Assembly (NCBI RefSeq): GCF_031344075.1
Contig: NZ_JAVJAN010000025.1
Span: 1-64,000 of the forward strand
DNA: 64,000 nucleotides
Reading direction: 5' to 3'
Source of the DNA: Clostridium aquiflavi
GTDB taxonomy: Bacteria; Bacillota; Clostridia; Clostridiales; Clostridiaceae
The notes under the pieces are model-generated. The model did no database searches, was not told the DNA's origin, and saw nothing but the letters and a program-made list of their open reading frames with translations. Position 1 is the first letter of the stretch, and each line of letters opens with the position of its first letter. A program made the position numbers and the translations under genes. Shown one piece after another: positions 1 through 8,356 of the stretch.

Positions 1-88
1 CTCACTTAAGAGTTCTAAAAAGCAAATTCCAACGCCAGTTCGCCCTTATACTAAAATATCAACATTCACTTAAAACATAGCCTTTTAT
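1..88 (-). repeat. Dispersed intergenic repeat, subfamily B, cut by the window edge
   Basis: Read on the minus strand this begins GGCTATGTTTTAAGTG, then TGTTGATAT, then AGTATAAGGGCGAACTGG. The same order of blocks is found at 13246-13320 and 33193-33275, and the first two blocks match the ends of the repeats at 21434 and 45296. It carries no reading frame. It lies just beyond the 3' end of the MATE gene. The left boundary may lie outside the window. Confidence 0.6.
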
Positions 89-100
89 TTTATAAATGTA

Positions 101-1462
101 CTAGTTTGATTTTTTAAATATGGGTTCCCTTTTATATATACGAACAAATAATAAAACTGAAATTATAGCAGATATTATCTCTGCAATAGGGAATGAAATC
201 CATACTCCCATAAGTCCCATTGATTTTGATAATATATATGAAATAGGCAATATAATTATAAGTTGACGCATTAATGATATAACTGAGCTATAAAGTCCAT
301 TTCCAATAGATTGAAATAATGTAGGAAATATAAAATTAAATGATGCTGCAATATAACTAATGCTTATTACACGTAATGCAACAGTTCCAAGAGAAAGCAT
401 TTCCTCAGATGCATTAAATAACATAAGTAATTTATCAGGAAATACAGCAAATAGTATATTACCAAGCATCATAATAATTATAGACACAATTAAGCTTGAT
501 TTTAAAGTAATAATTAAACGTTGTCTGTTATTAGCTCCATAATTATATCCCATTATAGGCATTGCACCTTGAGTTAACCCTTTTATCGGCATAAATACAA
601 AGGTTTGTAATTTAAAATAAATACCGAATAATGATACTGCCAAATTAGAAAAGTTAACTAGTATAGCATTTAATCCCATAACTAAAATAGAATCTAATGA
701 TAACATTAATATTGAAGGAAATCCTACTGTATATATTTCCTTAACAAGAGGGAAACTAAATTTAAAATTGTTAGTCTTGACTTTAACGTGATGTTTTTTT
801 AATACCAAAATGATAACAGCTAAGGACATAGCACTAATTTGTGAAATTACAGTAGCTATAGCAGCTCCTTTAATTCCTAATGCAGGAAATCCAAATAATC
901 CAAATATCATAATTGGATCAAGTATTATATTCATAGCAGCACCAAATATTTGTAGCATCATTGGATAAAGCATTTCTCCAGTAGATTGTAATACTTTTTC
1001 TATTGCGATATGTATTAATGAACCAAAAGAAAAAATAATAACTATATATGAATAACTGCAGCCTAAGTTAAATATATTTTCTGAATTTGTAAATAAATTA
1101 AAAAAAGGTTTTATTGCAAGAATACTTAAAAGAATAAATCCTATCCAACTTATGAATGCAAGAATTAATCCATGAGTTACTGCATTATTTGCATCATCAA
1201 AACTTTCTTCCCCTAATTTACGAGATATATAAGAATTTATACCCACACCTGTACCAACAGCAACTGCTATAATAAAATTTTGGAGTGGAAAAGCAAGAGA
1301 AACAGCAGTTAATGCATCTTCGCTTATTCTAGCAACAAACATACTATCAACAATATTATAGAGAGCTTGTACAAACATTGAAATCATAGGTGGAAAAGAC
1401 ATTGACATCAATAGCGGAAATACAGGTTTTATTCCCATTTTATTTTTAGTTATTGTTTCCAT
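101..1462 (-). CDS. MATE family multidrug/Na+ antiporter
   Basis: A polytopic membrane protein of 453 residues, the usual length for MATE transporters, which export cationic drugs or metabolites using Na+ or H+ gradients. The N-terminus is typical of the family: a short charged leader, then a first helix pair containing PPMISMFVQALYNIVDSMFV. Glycine/proline-rich helices continue throughout, with the second MATE repeat in the C-terminal half. The ATG at 1462 follows an AAGGAC ribosome site. The gene is monocistronic. It has a near-consensus promoter overlapped by a palindrome, and a Rho-independent hairpin between promoter and start, so it looks inducible. The substrate cannot be told from sequence. 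It is one of three MATE genes in the window. Confidence 0.93.
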   Translation of the reverse strand: METITKNKMGIKPVFPLLMSMSFPPMISMFVQALYNIVDSMFVARISEDALTAVSLAFPLQNFIIAVAVGTGVGINSYISRKLGEESFDDANNAVTHGLILAFISWIGFILLSILAIKPFFNLFTNSENIFNLGCSYSYIVIIFSFGSLIHIAIEKVLQSTGEMLYPMMLQIFGAAMNIILDPIMIFGLFGFPALGIKGAAIATVISQISAMSLAVIILVLKKHHVKVKTNNFKFSFPLVKEIYTVGFPSILMLSLDSILVMGLNAILVNFSNLAVSLFGIYFKLQTFVFMPIKGLTQGAMPIMGYNYGANNRQRLIITLKSSLIVSIIIMMLGNILFAVFPDKLLMLFNASEEMLSLGTVALRVISISYIAASFNFIFPTLFQSIGNGLYSSVISLMRQLIIILPISYILSKSMGLMGVWISFPIAEIISAIISVLLFVRIYKREPIFKKSN

Positions 1463-1483
1463 TGTTTTCAGTCCTTTCTTAAA

Positions 1484-1536
1484 TAAAAAACCCCACTTAA
1501 TACTGTTTTGGTACCAAGAAACAGTAAAAAGTGGGG
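1484..1536 (-). terminator. Leader attenuator hairpin upstream of the MATE gene
   Basis: On the minus strand CCCCACTT pairs with AAGTGGGG, with inner ACTGTTT/AAACAGT pairing, followed by TTTTTTA. It sits between the promoter at 1565-1593 and the MATE start, so it would stop transcription before the gene unless relieved. A TTG-started frame runs through the hairpin to a TGA close to the MATE ATG, but its ribosome site is poor. Confidence 0.75.
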
Positions 1537-1564
1537 TATATAATTCAATATACTAGACCTATGA

Positions 1565-1608
1565 ATTATATCATATTAAGTAAGTTCTTTCAAGTAAGAG
1601 CTTACTTG
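1565..1608 (-). promoter_or_regulatory. SigA promoter and overlapping palindromic operator for the MATE gene
   Basis: On the minus strand TTGAAA (1593-1588) and TATAAT (1570-1565) are separated by exactly 17 bases. The palindrome CAAGTAAG-AG-CTTACTTG (1591-1608) overlaps the -35 box, and a further AAGTAAG half-site lies in the spacer (1578-1584). This is the expected arrangement for a dimeric repressor of the TetR, MarR or PadR kind. No such regulator gene is adjacent. Confidence 0.75.
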
Positions 1609-1916
1609 ACTCAAACATATATTATGAAAAATGTATTCTAAACTTAATTATTTACATTTATTTGTATTTACATAATACATTTTTAATTAATTAAAACTTA
1701 TAAATTTAGTAGTTCTATAAAGAAAATTTTAATTCTTAAATAAGTGTAATTTAAATAGCTAATTTGCATTATAATTCTATTAATAAAAGTGAATAATAAA
1801 AGTATAGTATTTGTTAAAAGAATGAAAAGATTTATAAAGTCTTTTTTATTTATTTATAATGAATTAATAAAAGATAGTATACTTTATATTAAGTTATATA
1901 TCTTAGGAGGAATTTT

Positions 1917-2567
1917 ATGAGTTTGTACATTGAAGAAGCACATTATGTGTTATTTAATAAAATTTTATGGTTTGAAAGTTTAGAAGAAGATATAATTAAT
2001 TTAGCTGAAAATGAGGGCTTAAATATTGAACTTTTAATTAAAGAAATAAATGAAGAATATGGACCAAAACTTCCTAATCTTCCTTTAGAAGAAATGGTTG
2101 ATATAAATGATGTCAGTAGATGGTTACAAGAAAAGATTACTTCAGCAGAAGAAAGAACTGCTGCATGGATTACAAGAATTATAAATAATAATAGTAACGC
2201 AAAAGATAAACTTGAAATTCTTTATAAAAATCAAGGAAAAAAAGCTGCTGAAGAACTATTAGAAAAACATGTAGATTTAAAAACAGCTCCACAGATATTT
2301 AAGGGTATATATAAGTATATACTAGATGGAATACCTAGTGATAAAGTAAATGAAATTATTTCATCAAATGAAAATAATATTGAATGGAAAATAAAAATTT
2401 GTGTTCATGAGACTATCTGGAATAAAGAGCATGGAGATGTTAATTATTTTTACCATTTAAGAAGTAAGTGGATAGAAGAATTTGTACATAGTGCAAATAA
2501 AGAATTTAAATATATAAAAAATAAAGATGGAATACAGTTAATTGTTAAAAAAGATATGTATGAGTAG
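1917..2567 (+). CDS. Conserved hypothetical protein
   Basis: A soluble, acidic, mostly helical protein of 216 residues with no signal peptide or membrane segment. I do not recognise a family. It is rich in Glu, Lys, Asn and Ile with scattered Trp, including ERTAAWITRI near residue 80 and HETIWNKEHGD near residue 180. The ATG follows AGGAGG at good spacing (about 1905). It stands alone: divergent from the MATE gene and closed by a terminator at 2646. A DNA-binding or stress role cannot be inferred. Confidence 0.75.
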   Translation: MSLYIEEAHYVLFNKILWFESLEEDIINLAENEGLNIELLIKEINEEYGPKLPNLPLEEMVDINDVSRWLQEKITSAEERTAAWITRIINNNSNAKDKLEILYKNQGKKAAEELLEKHVDLKTAPQIFKGIYKYILDGIPSDKVNEIISSNENNIEWKIKICVHETIWNKEHGDVNYFYHLRSKWIEEFVHSANKEFKYIKNKDGIQLIVKKDMYE

Positions 2568-2645
2568 TTATTAAATAATGTTGATAATTTAATAATATTT
2601 TATGACATAATTACGCATTAAGTTAAAACCTATTAATTAAAAAAA

Positions 2646-2682
2646 CTCTTAATAGATATGAACATAATATTAAGAGTTTTTT
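2646..2682 (+). terminator. Rho-independent terminator
   Basis: CTCTTAAT (2646-2653) pairs with ATTAAGAG (2669-2676), followed by six T. It ends the single-gene unit at 1917-2567. Confidence 0.8.
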
Positions 2683-2727
2683 AAGAAATAACTAATATCT
2701 TTATAAGTTATAGTTTATTATAATAAA

Positions 2728-2752
2728 AGTGTACTATATAAAGTAATACACT
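2728..2752 (+). promoter_or_regulatory. YtrA-type operator
   Basis: AGTGTA (2728-2733), 13 bases, TACACT (2747-2752). From memory this is exactly the AGTGTA-N13-TACACT operator described for Bacillus YtrA. It lies 20 bases before the first gene of an operon that contains a YtrA-like regulator. A TATAAT at 2719-2724 and a TATATA within the site could serve as the -10 element, so binding should block transcription. Confidence 0.85.
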
Positions 2753-2772
2753 TAATACAAGGAGGTAAGTAT

Positions 2773-3312
2773 ATGAGAAAATCTAAAATAGTAGTAGCTT
2801 TAGGTGGATTTGTAGTTATGACAGCACTACTTTGCATAGGATCTAGTGATAAGATATACAAAAAGCAAGTACATTTTAATACCACAGATGAAATATTAAA
2901 TCAATTAGAAAACAATAAAACTATAGTATTTAATGAAAAAAGTGACTGGGTGGCTAGCAAGCAATTTAGTGAGTGTCTTTCATTAAGAAAAAGAATTGCA
3001 GGATCAGCAATAGATTATGAAACTATTCGTAACATAGAAAAACAAGAATTAGATGAAGAAGAGATTAACTCAATAAAGAAGGAGTATATTGATGCTGCAT
3101 CAAGATTATCCAATTATAAAATACAAGATAATATTAATGTTGTTAGGATTAAAGCGGATACACAGTACCCAAGGGCAAATTCCTTAAATAAACAGATGAT
3201 AGATATGATATTAGTAGATGAAGGTGAAGGGAAAGTAATAGATTATATAAGTATTTGGGATATAGATGATAATGGAGAAATAATTAAGGAGAATCATAAT
3301 GATAAAGGTTGA
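2773..3312 (+). CDS. Membrane-anchored hypothetical protein, first gene of the YtrA-type ABC operon
   Basis: A 179-residue protein with one N-terminal hydrophobic helix (residues 5-23) after a basic start. This fits a signal anchor and an extracytoplasmic charged, helical body. There is no lipobox: the only nearby Cys, in LLCIGSS, lies within the helix and is poorly placed. I do not recognise a family. The ATG follows GGAGGT. Its 3' end overlaps the GntR gene by 14 bases, so it is co-translated with the regulator and transporter. As the first gene after the operator it is probably the most strongly controlled product, perhaps an accessory or sensing partner of the ABC exporter; that role is inference. 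Confidence 0.8.
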   Translation: MRKSKIVVALGGFVVMTALLCIGSSDKIYKKQVHFNTTDEILNQLENNKTIVFNEKSDWVASKQFSECLSLRKRIAGSAIDYETIRNIEKQELDEEEINSIKKEYIDAASRLSNYKIQDNINVVRIKADTQYPRANSLNKQMIDMILVDEGEGKVIDYISIWDIDDNGEIIKENHNDKG

Positions 3313-3697
3313 TCCAAGGAGCAGTACTCCTATATATGAACAAGTTGAACTTAGAATTAAGGAATTAATTTTAAAGGGCGCTTTAAATGAAGGTGAAAAA
3401 TTACCATCAGTTAGAGAATTATCATCGATATTAACTATAAATCCTAATACTATAAGTAAAGCTTACAGGGAATTAGAGAGAGAGGGTATTATAGAAACAT
3501 TGAGGGGAAAGGGAACATTTATAACTAATAATATAAAATCAACTACTGACTCAAAAAAATTAGAGAAAATTAGAGAAGAATTAAAGAATTTAATTTTAGA
3601 GGCAAGTTATGTTTCAATAGACAAAGAGAAATTTTTAAATATAGTACAAGTAATATTTGATGAATTAGGAGGAAAAGATCGTGATTCAGGTAAGTAA
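3299..3697 (+). CDS. GntR family regulator, YtrA subfamily
   Basis: At 132 residues this has the short YtrA-subfamily architecture: a winged helix-turn-helix (about residues 10-75) and only a short helical tail instead of a metabolite-binding domain. Diagnostic motifs are STPIYEQVELRIKELI, LPSVRELSS, NPNTISKAYRELEREGIIETLRGKGTF. YtrA proteins repress their own ABC transporter operons and are relieved by cell-wall-active compounds in Bacillus. Here the gene overlaps both neighbours and the matching operator lies at 2728, so autoregulation is a strong inference. The inducer is unknown. Confidence 0.93.
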   Translation: MIKVDPRSSTPIYEQVELRIKELILKGALNEGEKLPSVRELSSILTINPNTISKAYRELEREGIIETLRGKGTFITNNIKSTTDSKKLEKIREELKNLILEASYVSIDKEKFLNIVQVIFDELGGKDRDSGK

Positions 3698-4577
3698 TTT
3701 ATCTTTTAAGATAGATGATAAAGAAATTTTAAAAGATATTAATTTAAATATAAATGAAGGAAAAATATTTGGGATAATTGGTCCTAATGGAGTAGGCAAA
3801 TCTACTTTGCTTAGATGTTTAAGTGGAATTTATAAGACAAGTGAAGGAGAAGTTAAATACAATGATGAAAATGTGTATAATAATCCAAAGGTTAAAGAAA
3901 ATATTGGATTTGTAGCAGATGAAAATACCTTCTTTTATAATTTTAAAGTTAAGGAAGTTTTGAGATACTATAATTATGCATATAAAAATTTTGATATTGA
4001 TAGATTTAATGAATTAAATGAAATATTTAAACTACCATTAAATAAATTTGTGTTTCAATTTTCAAAGGGAATGAAAATGAGATTATCTTTGGCATTAGCA
4101 TTTTCAATTAAAGCAAAATATTTGATTTTAGATGAACCAACATCTGGACTTGATCCAATAGTGAAAAATAAGCTTTTAAAGATATTTATAGATGAAGTTG
4201 CTAATAATAATGCTACTATTATAATAAGTTCTCATCACCTTGGTGAATTAGAAAGAATATGTGATGAAGTGGCTATATTGGATGAAGGAAAAGTTTCTTA
4301 TAAAAATTCTATTGAAAATATGAAAAATAAAATAAAGAAAATACAAGTAGCATTTGATAAGCCAACATATGAAGAGGATTTAGAATTAAAAGGAGTATTT
4401 AAGATATCTAAAGTTGGACGAGTATTTACAATTATAACAGAACAATATGATGAAGAATTTATAAAAGCTTTAAATAAGTTTAATCCATTGTTTATGGAAG
4501 AAATAGATTTAAGCTTAGAAGATATCTTTATTTACAAAGTAGATAAGGAGGAGAACAATGAAAAGATATTTAAATAA
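3681..4577 (+). CDS. ABC transporter ATP-binding protein
   Basis: A 298-residue nucleotide-binding subunit with Walker A GPNGVGKST (34-42), signature FSKGMKMRL, and Walker B YLILDEPTSGLDP followed by the H-loop SSHH. A C-terminal extension of about 80 residues is typical of drug or peptide exporters of the YtrB/CcmA type. It starts with GTG at 3681 after AGGAGGAAAA, overlapping the end of the GntR gene by 17 bases. It overlaps the permease gene by 20 bases. It should energise the membrane protein encoded next. Confidence 0.94.
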   Translation: MIQVSNLSFKIDDKEILKDINLNINEGKIFGIIGPNGVGKSTLLRCLSGIYKTSEGEVKYNDENVYNNPKVKENIGFVADENTFFYNFKVKEVLRYYNYAYKNFDIDRFNELNEIFKLPLNKFVFQFSKGMKMRLSLALAFSIKAKYLILDEPTSGLDPIVKNKLLKIFIDEVANNNATIIISSHHLGELERICDEVAILDEGKVSYKNSIENMKNKIKKIQVAFDKPTYEEDLELKGVFKISKVGRVFTIITEQYDEEFIKALNKFNPLFMEEIDLSLEDIFIYKVDKEENNEKIFK

Positions 4578-5607
4578 GGCTTTAATTTATCAATGGTTTA
4601 ATTCTGCTAAATTTGCAATAATTGCAGGCATTCTATTTTGGGGGGTATATGCTAATTCTTTAATTGGTAGTGTGTATAGAAGTGTAATGTATGGTGTTGA
4701 GAAATTGGATTCTAATAGTTTTAAAACGGCAGGATTAGAGCAATATTTTGTATTAGGATTAATATTTTTAGTAATATATGTTTTGACTTTTGGAAATAAC
4801 AAAAGAAATACTGAGATATTTTTATGTAGTGGTCCATATACTAAGAAACAAATAAAATTTAATGAATTGTTTTGTTATATGATTACATTAGTATTTTTTA
4901 TTCTGATATATTTATATATAGCAGCTACATTCTATATTAGGAATATGGATAGCTTTGTAATAATTAATGGATATTCAACTATAATTATGGTTGAAATTAT
5001 AAGAATTGTATTATTTGGAATACTAGGAATAATAATAATGCTTACTATAGAAGCTATGTTTTCTAATAATATGGTTGGCATAATGTTTATGATTATAATA
5101 CCATTTTCATTTGTATTTTCAATTATTAGAAAATTTGATAATTATTATTGTATGTGGATAAATAGAGTGAGTTTTAGAGAACGTACCATTGAAGAGTTAA
5201 ATAGATTTAATTCATCTGGACTTTTTGATGGATATATATGTGCTAATGAAATTAGAATGAGAAATTTATTTATAGCATCATGCATACTTATAATGATCAT
5301 AGTAGTTTCCTTGGTTATATTAAACTATATTCAAAGAAAAAATTCTTTAGAAACTAATGTGGGTTTTTTTGGATCTGCATGGAGCAAAAATTTGGTGATA
5401 GTATATATAGCAATTTCATCTGGTATAATTTTAAGCGATTTAATACTAGGAAATTATAAAGAACAATTTATTAGCTCATACTATTTAGTTGAAAAAATAT
5501 CTATTAATGATTATTTAATAGGCTTTGGAGTAGATTTTGGCTTATCAGCTATAGTAGGAATTATAATATATATGATAATTAAAAAAATATCAAAAAAGTT
5601 AGCATAA
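4558..5607 (+). CDS. ABC transporter permease, YtrC-like
   Basis: A 349-residue membrane protein with about eight hydrophobic segments: one near residue 20, a cluster at 60-200, and a last pair near 275-345. There is no solute-binding domain. The N-terminal MKRYLNKALIYQWF and early NNKRNTEIFLCSGPYTKKQIKFNEL loop resemble permeases of the YtrC/D and ABC-2 kind. It ends the operon 2773-5607 and a terminator follows. It partners the ATPase just upstream, and export is more likely than import because no binding protein is encoded. Confidence 0.85.
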   Translation: MKRYLNKALIYQWFNSAKFAIIAGILFWGVYANSLIGSVYRSVMYGVEKLDSNSFKTAGLEQYFVLGLIFLVIYVLTFGNNKRNTEIFLCSGPYTKKQIKFNELFCYMITLVFFILIYLYIAATFYIRNMDSFVIINGYSTIIMVEIIRIVLFGILGIIIMLTIEAMFSNNMVGIMFMIIIPFSFVFSIIRKFDNYYCMWINRVSFRERTIEELNRFNSSGLFDGYICANEIRMRNLFIASCILIMIIVVSLVILNYIQRKNSLETNVGFFGSAWSKNLVIVYIAISSGIILSDLILGNYKEQFISSYYLVEKISINDYLIGFGVDFGLSAIVGIIIYMIIKKISKKLA

Positions 5608-5619
5608 AATTTATTAGAG

Positions 5620-5657
5620 AAGAGTCATATCAAAATTATTTGGTATGACTCTTTCTT
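5620..5657 (+). terminator. Rho-independent terminator of the YtrA-type operon
   Basis: AGAGTCATATCA pairs with TGGTATGACTCT, followed by TTCTTT. Confidence 0.85.
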
Positions 5658-5791
5658 TAATGTCTAGGAAAGTATAGGATTTCTAGGAATAACATCTAGT
5701 AACTAGTATGAAAAATTATTTTTAAACAATAGAACACAAAATTTAAAGTTTGAATAATATATACTAAACGAAAGAATAGGAGTTGGTAAAC

Positions 5792-6064
5792 ATGTCAAAG
5801 AAATCTTGTGATTGTTGTAAATGCGAATGCTGTTGCAAACCATGTTGTAAACCATGCTGTAACCCATGCTGTAACCCATGTTGCAATCCATGCTGTAACC
5901 CATGTTGCAATCCATGCTGCAATAATGGCGGCGGAGGCGGATTCGGCGGAGGCTTCGGTGGATTCGGATGGATCTGGATAATATTAATTCTATTTGGATT
6001 TGGCGGATTTGGCGGAGGCGGATTTGGCGGAGGCTGTGGAGGCTTTGGCGGAGGATGCTGGTAA
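5792..6064 (+). CDS. Cys-Pro repeat / Gly-rich small membrane protein
   Basis: The product is 90 residues in three parts. First comes a short Cys-rich start (MSKKSCDCCKCECCC). Next are eight tandem CC(K/N)P-type units in a perfect four-residue period. Last is a Gly/Phe-rich tail holding one hydrophobic run, WIWIILILFG, flanked by GGFGG blocks. The tail resembles the tiny YjcZ-like sporulation proteins of bacilli and clostridia. The Cys repeat suggests metal binding or disulfide cross-linking, as in a coat or envelope protein; both are inference. An upstream in-frame TTG (5783) abuts the ribosome site AATAGGAG, so the ATG at 5792 is preferred. The gene is GC-richer than its surroundings and has 12-base DNA repeats prone to slippage. 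Confidence 0.75.
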   Translation: MSKKSCDCCKCECCCKPCCKPCCNPCCNPCCNPCCNPCCNPCCNNGGGGGFGGGFGGFGWIWIILILFGFGGFGGGGFGGGCGGFGGGCW

Positions 6065-6126
6065 TTTCCGATTTTTAGACAAATAGAATAACAGTGACGC
6101 AGATTGCAAAGTCACTTTATTATGTG

Positions 6127-6150
6127 AATAGAGGCAATATAGCCTCTATT
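6127..6150 (+). terminator. Probable terminator hairpin
   Basis: AATAGAGGC (6127-6135) pairs with GCCTCTATT (6142-6150). The following T run is weak (TTGC), so termination may be partial. It lies about 60 bases after the Cys-repeat gene. Confidence 0.5.
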
Positions 6151-6170
6151 TGCATGTAATCTATTAAAAT

Positions 6171-6239
6171 AATAAACCAGTTTCTTATGCTAATTTCTAT
6201 TCTTCTTGAGAGGAAAGTATTAAGAAACTTAGGTTTATT
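6171..6239. other. Long imperfect inverted repeat in the 6065-6408 intergenic region
   Basis: AATAAACC and GTTTCTTA (6171-6187) are matched by TAAGAAAC and GGTTTATT (6221-6239) with a 1x3 internal loop, enclosing about 33 bases. It is not followed by a T run. It could be a processed RNA stem, a small RNA or a repeat. The rest of this 344-base gap is AT-rich with nothing recognisable. Confidence 0.5.
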
Positions 6240-6408
6240 ATTTATAATTATAATTTTAATATCAATTAATATAAAAATTATGGTATATTTATTAATGCAA
6301 TATAAAAAATTAATTTATATGTATTTAAGATAATTTCACTTAGTATAGATTTATTAAAAACTAAGTGTTACTTAAATAAATGTTTATTTTATGGAGTTGA
6401 TTAGTATT

Positions 6409-7119
6409 ATGGAAGAAAGATTACAAAAATATATGGCAAGTTGTGGCGTAGCTTCAAGAAGAAAATGCGAAGAGATAATATTAAATGGAGAAGTTAAAGT
6501 TAATGGAGTAGTTGTAACAGAACTTGGAACTAGAGTAAATTCTGTAGAAGATAGAGTTGAATACAAAGGTAGCTTAATAACTAAGGAAGAAAATAAAGTT
6601 TACATAATTCTTAATAAACCTGAAGGATATATAACTTCTGCAAAGGATGAAAAGGGACGTAAAACAGTTTTAGACTTAGTTAAAGTGAGTGAAAGAATAT
6701 ATCCAATTGGAAGATTAGATTATGATAGCTCAGGGCTTATTTTATTAACAAATGATGGAGACATATATAATAAAATAATTCACCCAAGAGAAGAACTAAA
6801 TAAGAAATACATAGCAGTAGTTAATGGTGAAGTGTCAAAAAAGGACATAGATACTTTTAATAAAGGAATCGATATTGGAGGCTATGTAACAGCACCGGCG
6901 AGTCTAGAGGTTTTAAGTTATGAAAATGGAAAATCTACAGTTGAAGTATGTATTCATGAAGGGAAAAATAGACAAATAAGAAAAATGTGTACAGCTATAA
7001 ATCATGAAGTATTATCATTAAACAGAGTGTCAATAGGAGAAATACAATTAAAATATCTAAAAAAAGGTGAGTGGAGAGAATTAACTATTGAGGAGTTAAA
7101 TTATATAAGAAACTTATAA
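6409..7119 (+). CDS. rluB: rRNA pseudouridine synthase, RsuA/RluB family
   Basis: A 236-residue enzyme that isomerises a uridine in 23S (RluB) or 16S (RsuA) rRNA. It has an N-terminal S4 RNA-binding domain (MEERLQKYMASCGVASRRKCEEII) and a catalytic domain with GRLDYDSSGLILLTNDG, where the Asp in GRLD is the nucleophile, followed later by EGKNRQIRKM. Length fits. The ATG at 6409 matches the conserved N-terminus and has GGAG upstream at 6393; an in-frame ATG at 6391 has no ribosome site. RluB is preferred over RsuA by usual clostridial content, not by a decisive motif. It appears monocistronic. Confidence 0.9.
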   Translation: MEERLQKYMASCGVASRRKCEEIILNGEVKVNGVVVTELGTRVNSVEDRVEYKGSLITKEENKVYIILNKPEGYITSAKDEKGRKTVLDLVKVSERIYPIGRLDYDSSGLILLTNDGDIYNKIIHPREELNKKYIAVVNGEVSKKDIDTFNKGIDIGGYVTAPASLEVLSYENGKSTVEVCIHEGKNRQIRKMCTAINHEVLSLNRVSIGEIQLKYLKKGEWRELTIEELNYIRNL

Positions 7120-7292
7120 AATCATGTTGTTTTAATAAATTTGCTGATATAAATGAATGATTTTCAGTAATAACTTGCAAATTAAGAGTTTTTATTCTTA
7201 ATATTTCAATATTCCTTGAATATATGATTGTAAGATGATAGAATTTAAATGAATATTATTCAATATTGTGAACGATAGGGTGATAAAAAAAC

Positions 7293-8198
7293 ATGAATGA
7301 TATAAATAATGATAATAATGAAAATACTAAAGATTTAATGAGACTCATTCAAATTAAATTTTCAAGATTAAGCAAAGGTCAAAAATTAATTGCAGAATAC
7401 ATATTAAAGAACTATGATAAAGCTGCATTTATGACGGCAGCAAGGCTTGGAACTTCAGTTGGGGTATCAGAATCAACTGTTGTAAGATTTGCAAATGAAT
7501 TAGGATTCTCAGGATATCCTAAGTTACAAAAAGCATTACAAGAACTTATAAAAAACAAACTTACAACTGTTCAGAGAATAGAACTTCAAAATGACTACTA
7601 TAGTGATGGAGATGCATTAAAGGGTGTACTTAAAGCTGATATGGAAAATATCAGAGCAACATTAGAGAAGATAAACCAAAATGTTTTTGAAAATGTTGTA
7701 CAAAGTATATTTGAAGCAAAAAGGATATATATCATAGGTCTTAGAAGTTCAACTGCACTGGCAGAATTTTTAGGTTTTTATTTAAATGTAATTCTTCAAA
7801 ATGTAAGAATTGTAAGCTATGGAATTTCAGATATTTTTGAACAAATGATAAATATAGGCGAAGATGACTTAGTTATTGGAATAGGATTTCCAAGATATGC
7901 TGCTAAAACTATAGACGTATTAGCTTTTGCACAAGACAGAAAAGCAAAAGTAGTAGCATTAACAGATAGTTTATTATCACCTTTAGCTTCTAAAGCAGAT
8001 TATGCTTTAATTGCTCAAAGTAATATGGCATCATTTGTTGATTCATTAGTAGCTCCTTTATCTGTAATAAATGCATTGGTTATTGCAGTTGGAATGAGAG
8101 AAAAAGATCGTATTTCAACTACGTTTGGTAGTTTAGAACAAATATGGAAAGATTACAATGTGTATTCTTATAATAATAGAAATGTAGCTGATGATTAA
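7293..8198 (+). CDS. MurR/RpiR family transcriptional regulator
   Basis: A 301-residue regulator with an N-terminal RpiR helix-turn-helix (residues 10-85; MTAARLGTSVGVSESTVVRFANELGFSGYPKLQKAL) and a C-terminal SIS sugar-phosphate-binding domain (about 125-265; IYIIGLRSSTALAEFLGFYL). Such proteins sense phosphosugars and control sugar or amino-sugar catabolism. No sugar genes are adjacent, so its targets are elsewhere. The ATG has a weak GGGTGA site. It is monocistronic, closed by the terminator at 8214. Clostridia often keep this orphan RpiR gene near rRNA-modification and CCA genes; that is recollection rather than something the window proves. Confidence 0.92.
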   Translation: MNDINNDNNENTKDLMRLIQIKFSRLSKGQKLIAEYILKNYDKAAFMTAARLGTSVGVSESTVVRFANELGFSGYPKLQKALQELIKNKLTTVQRIELQNDYYSDGDALKGVLKADMENIRATLEKINQNVFENVVQSIFEAKRIYIIGLRSSTALAEFLGFYLNVILQNVRIVSYGISDIFEQMINIGEDDLVIGIGFPRYAAKTIDVLAFAQDRKAKVVALTDSLLSPLASKADYALIAQSNMASFVDSLVAPLSVINALVIAVGMREKDRISTTFGSLEQIWKDYNVYSYNNRNVADD

Positions 8199-8213
8199 TA
8201 ATTATTTGAAAAG

Positions 8214-8252
8214 CCTTAAGGAAATTATTAAACTTATTTCCTTAAGGTTTTT
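8214..8252 (+). terminator. Rho-independent terminator
   Basis: CCTTAAGGAAAT (8214-8225) pairs with ATTTCCTTAAGG (8236-8247), then TTTTTG. Confidence 0.88.
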
Positions 8253-8356
8253 GTTTTATAAATTTTGATATTTTGAGACTTAATGGTAGTATATAATAAT
8301 AAAAATACAATATCTTGTTGTATAGTACACGAGATATTTGAGAAAGGATTTTAAAT

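Noticed and set aside
5830..5922. CRISPR-like short repeats
   Set aside because: The period is 12 bases with no spacers and is fully explained by the CC(K/N)P coding repeat.
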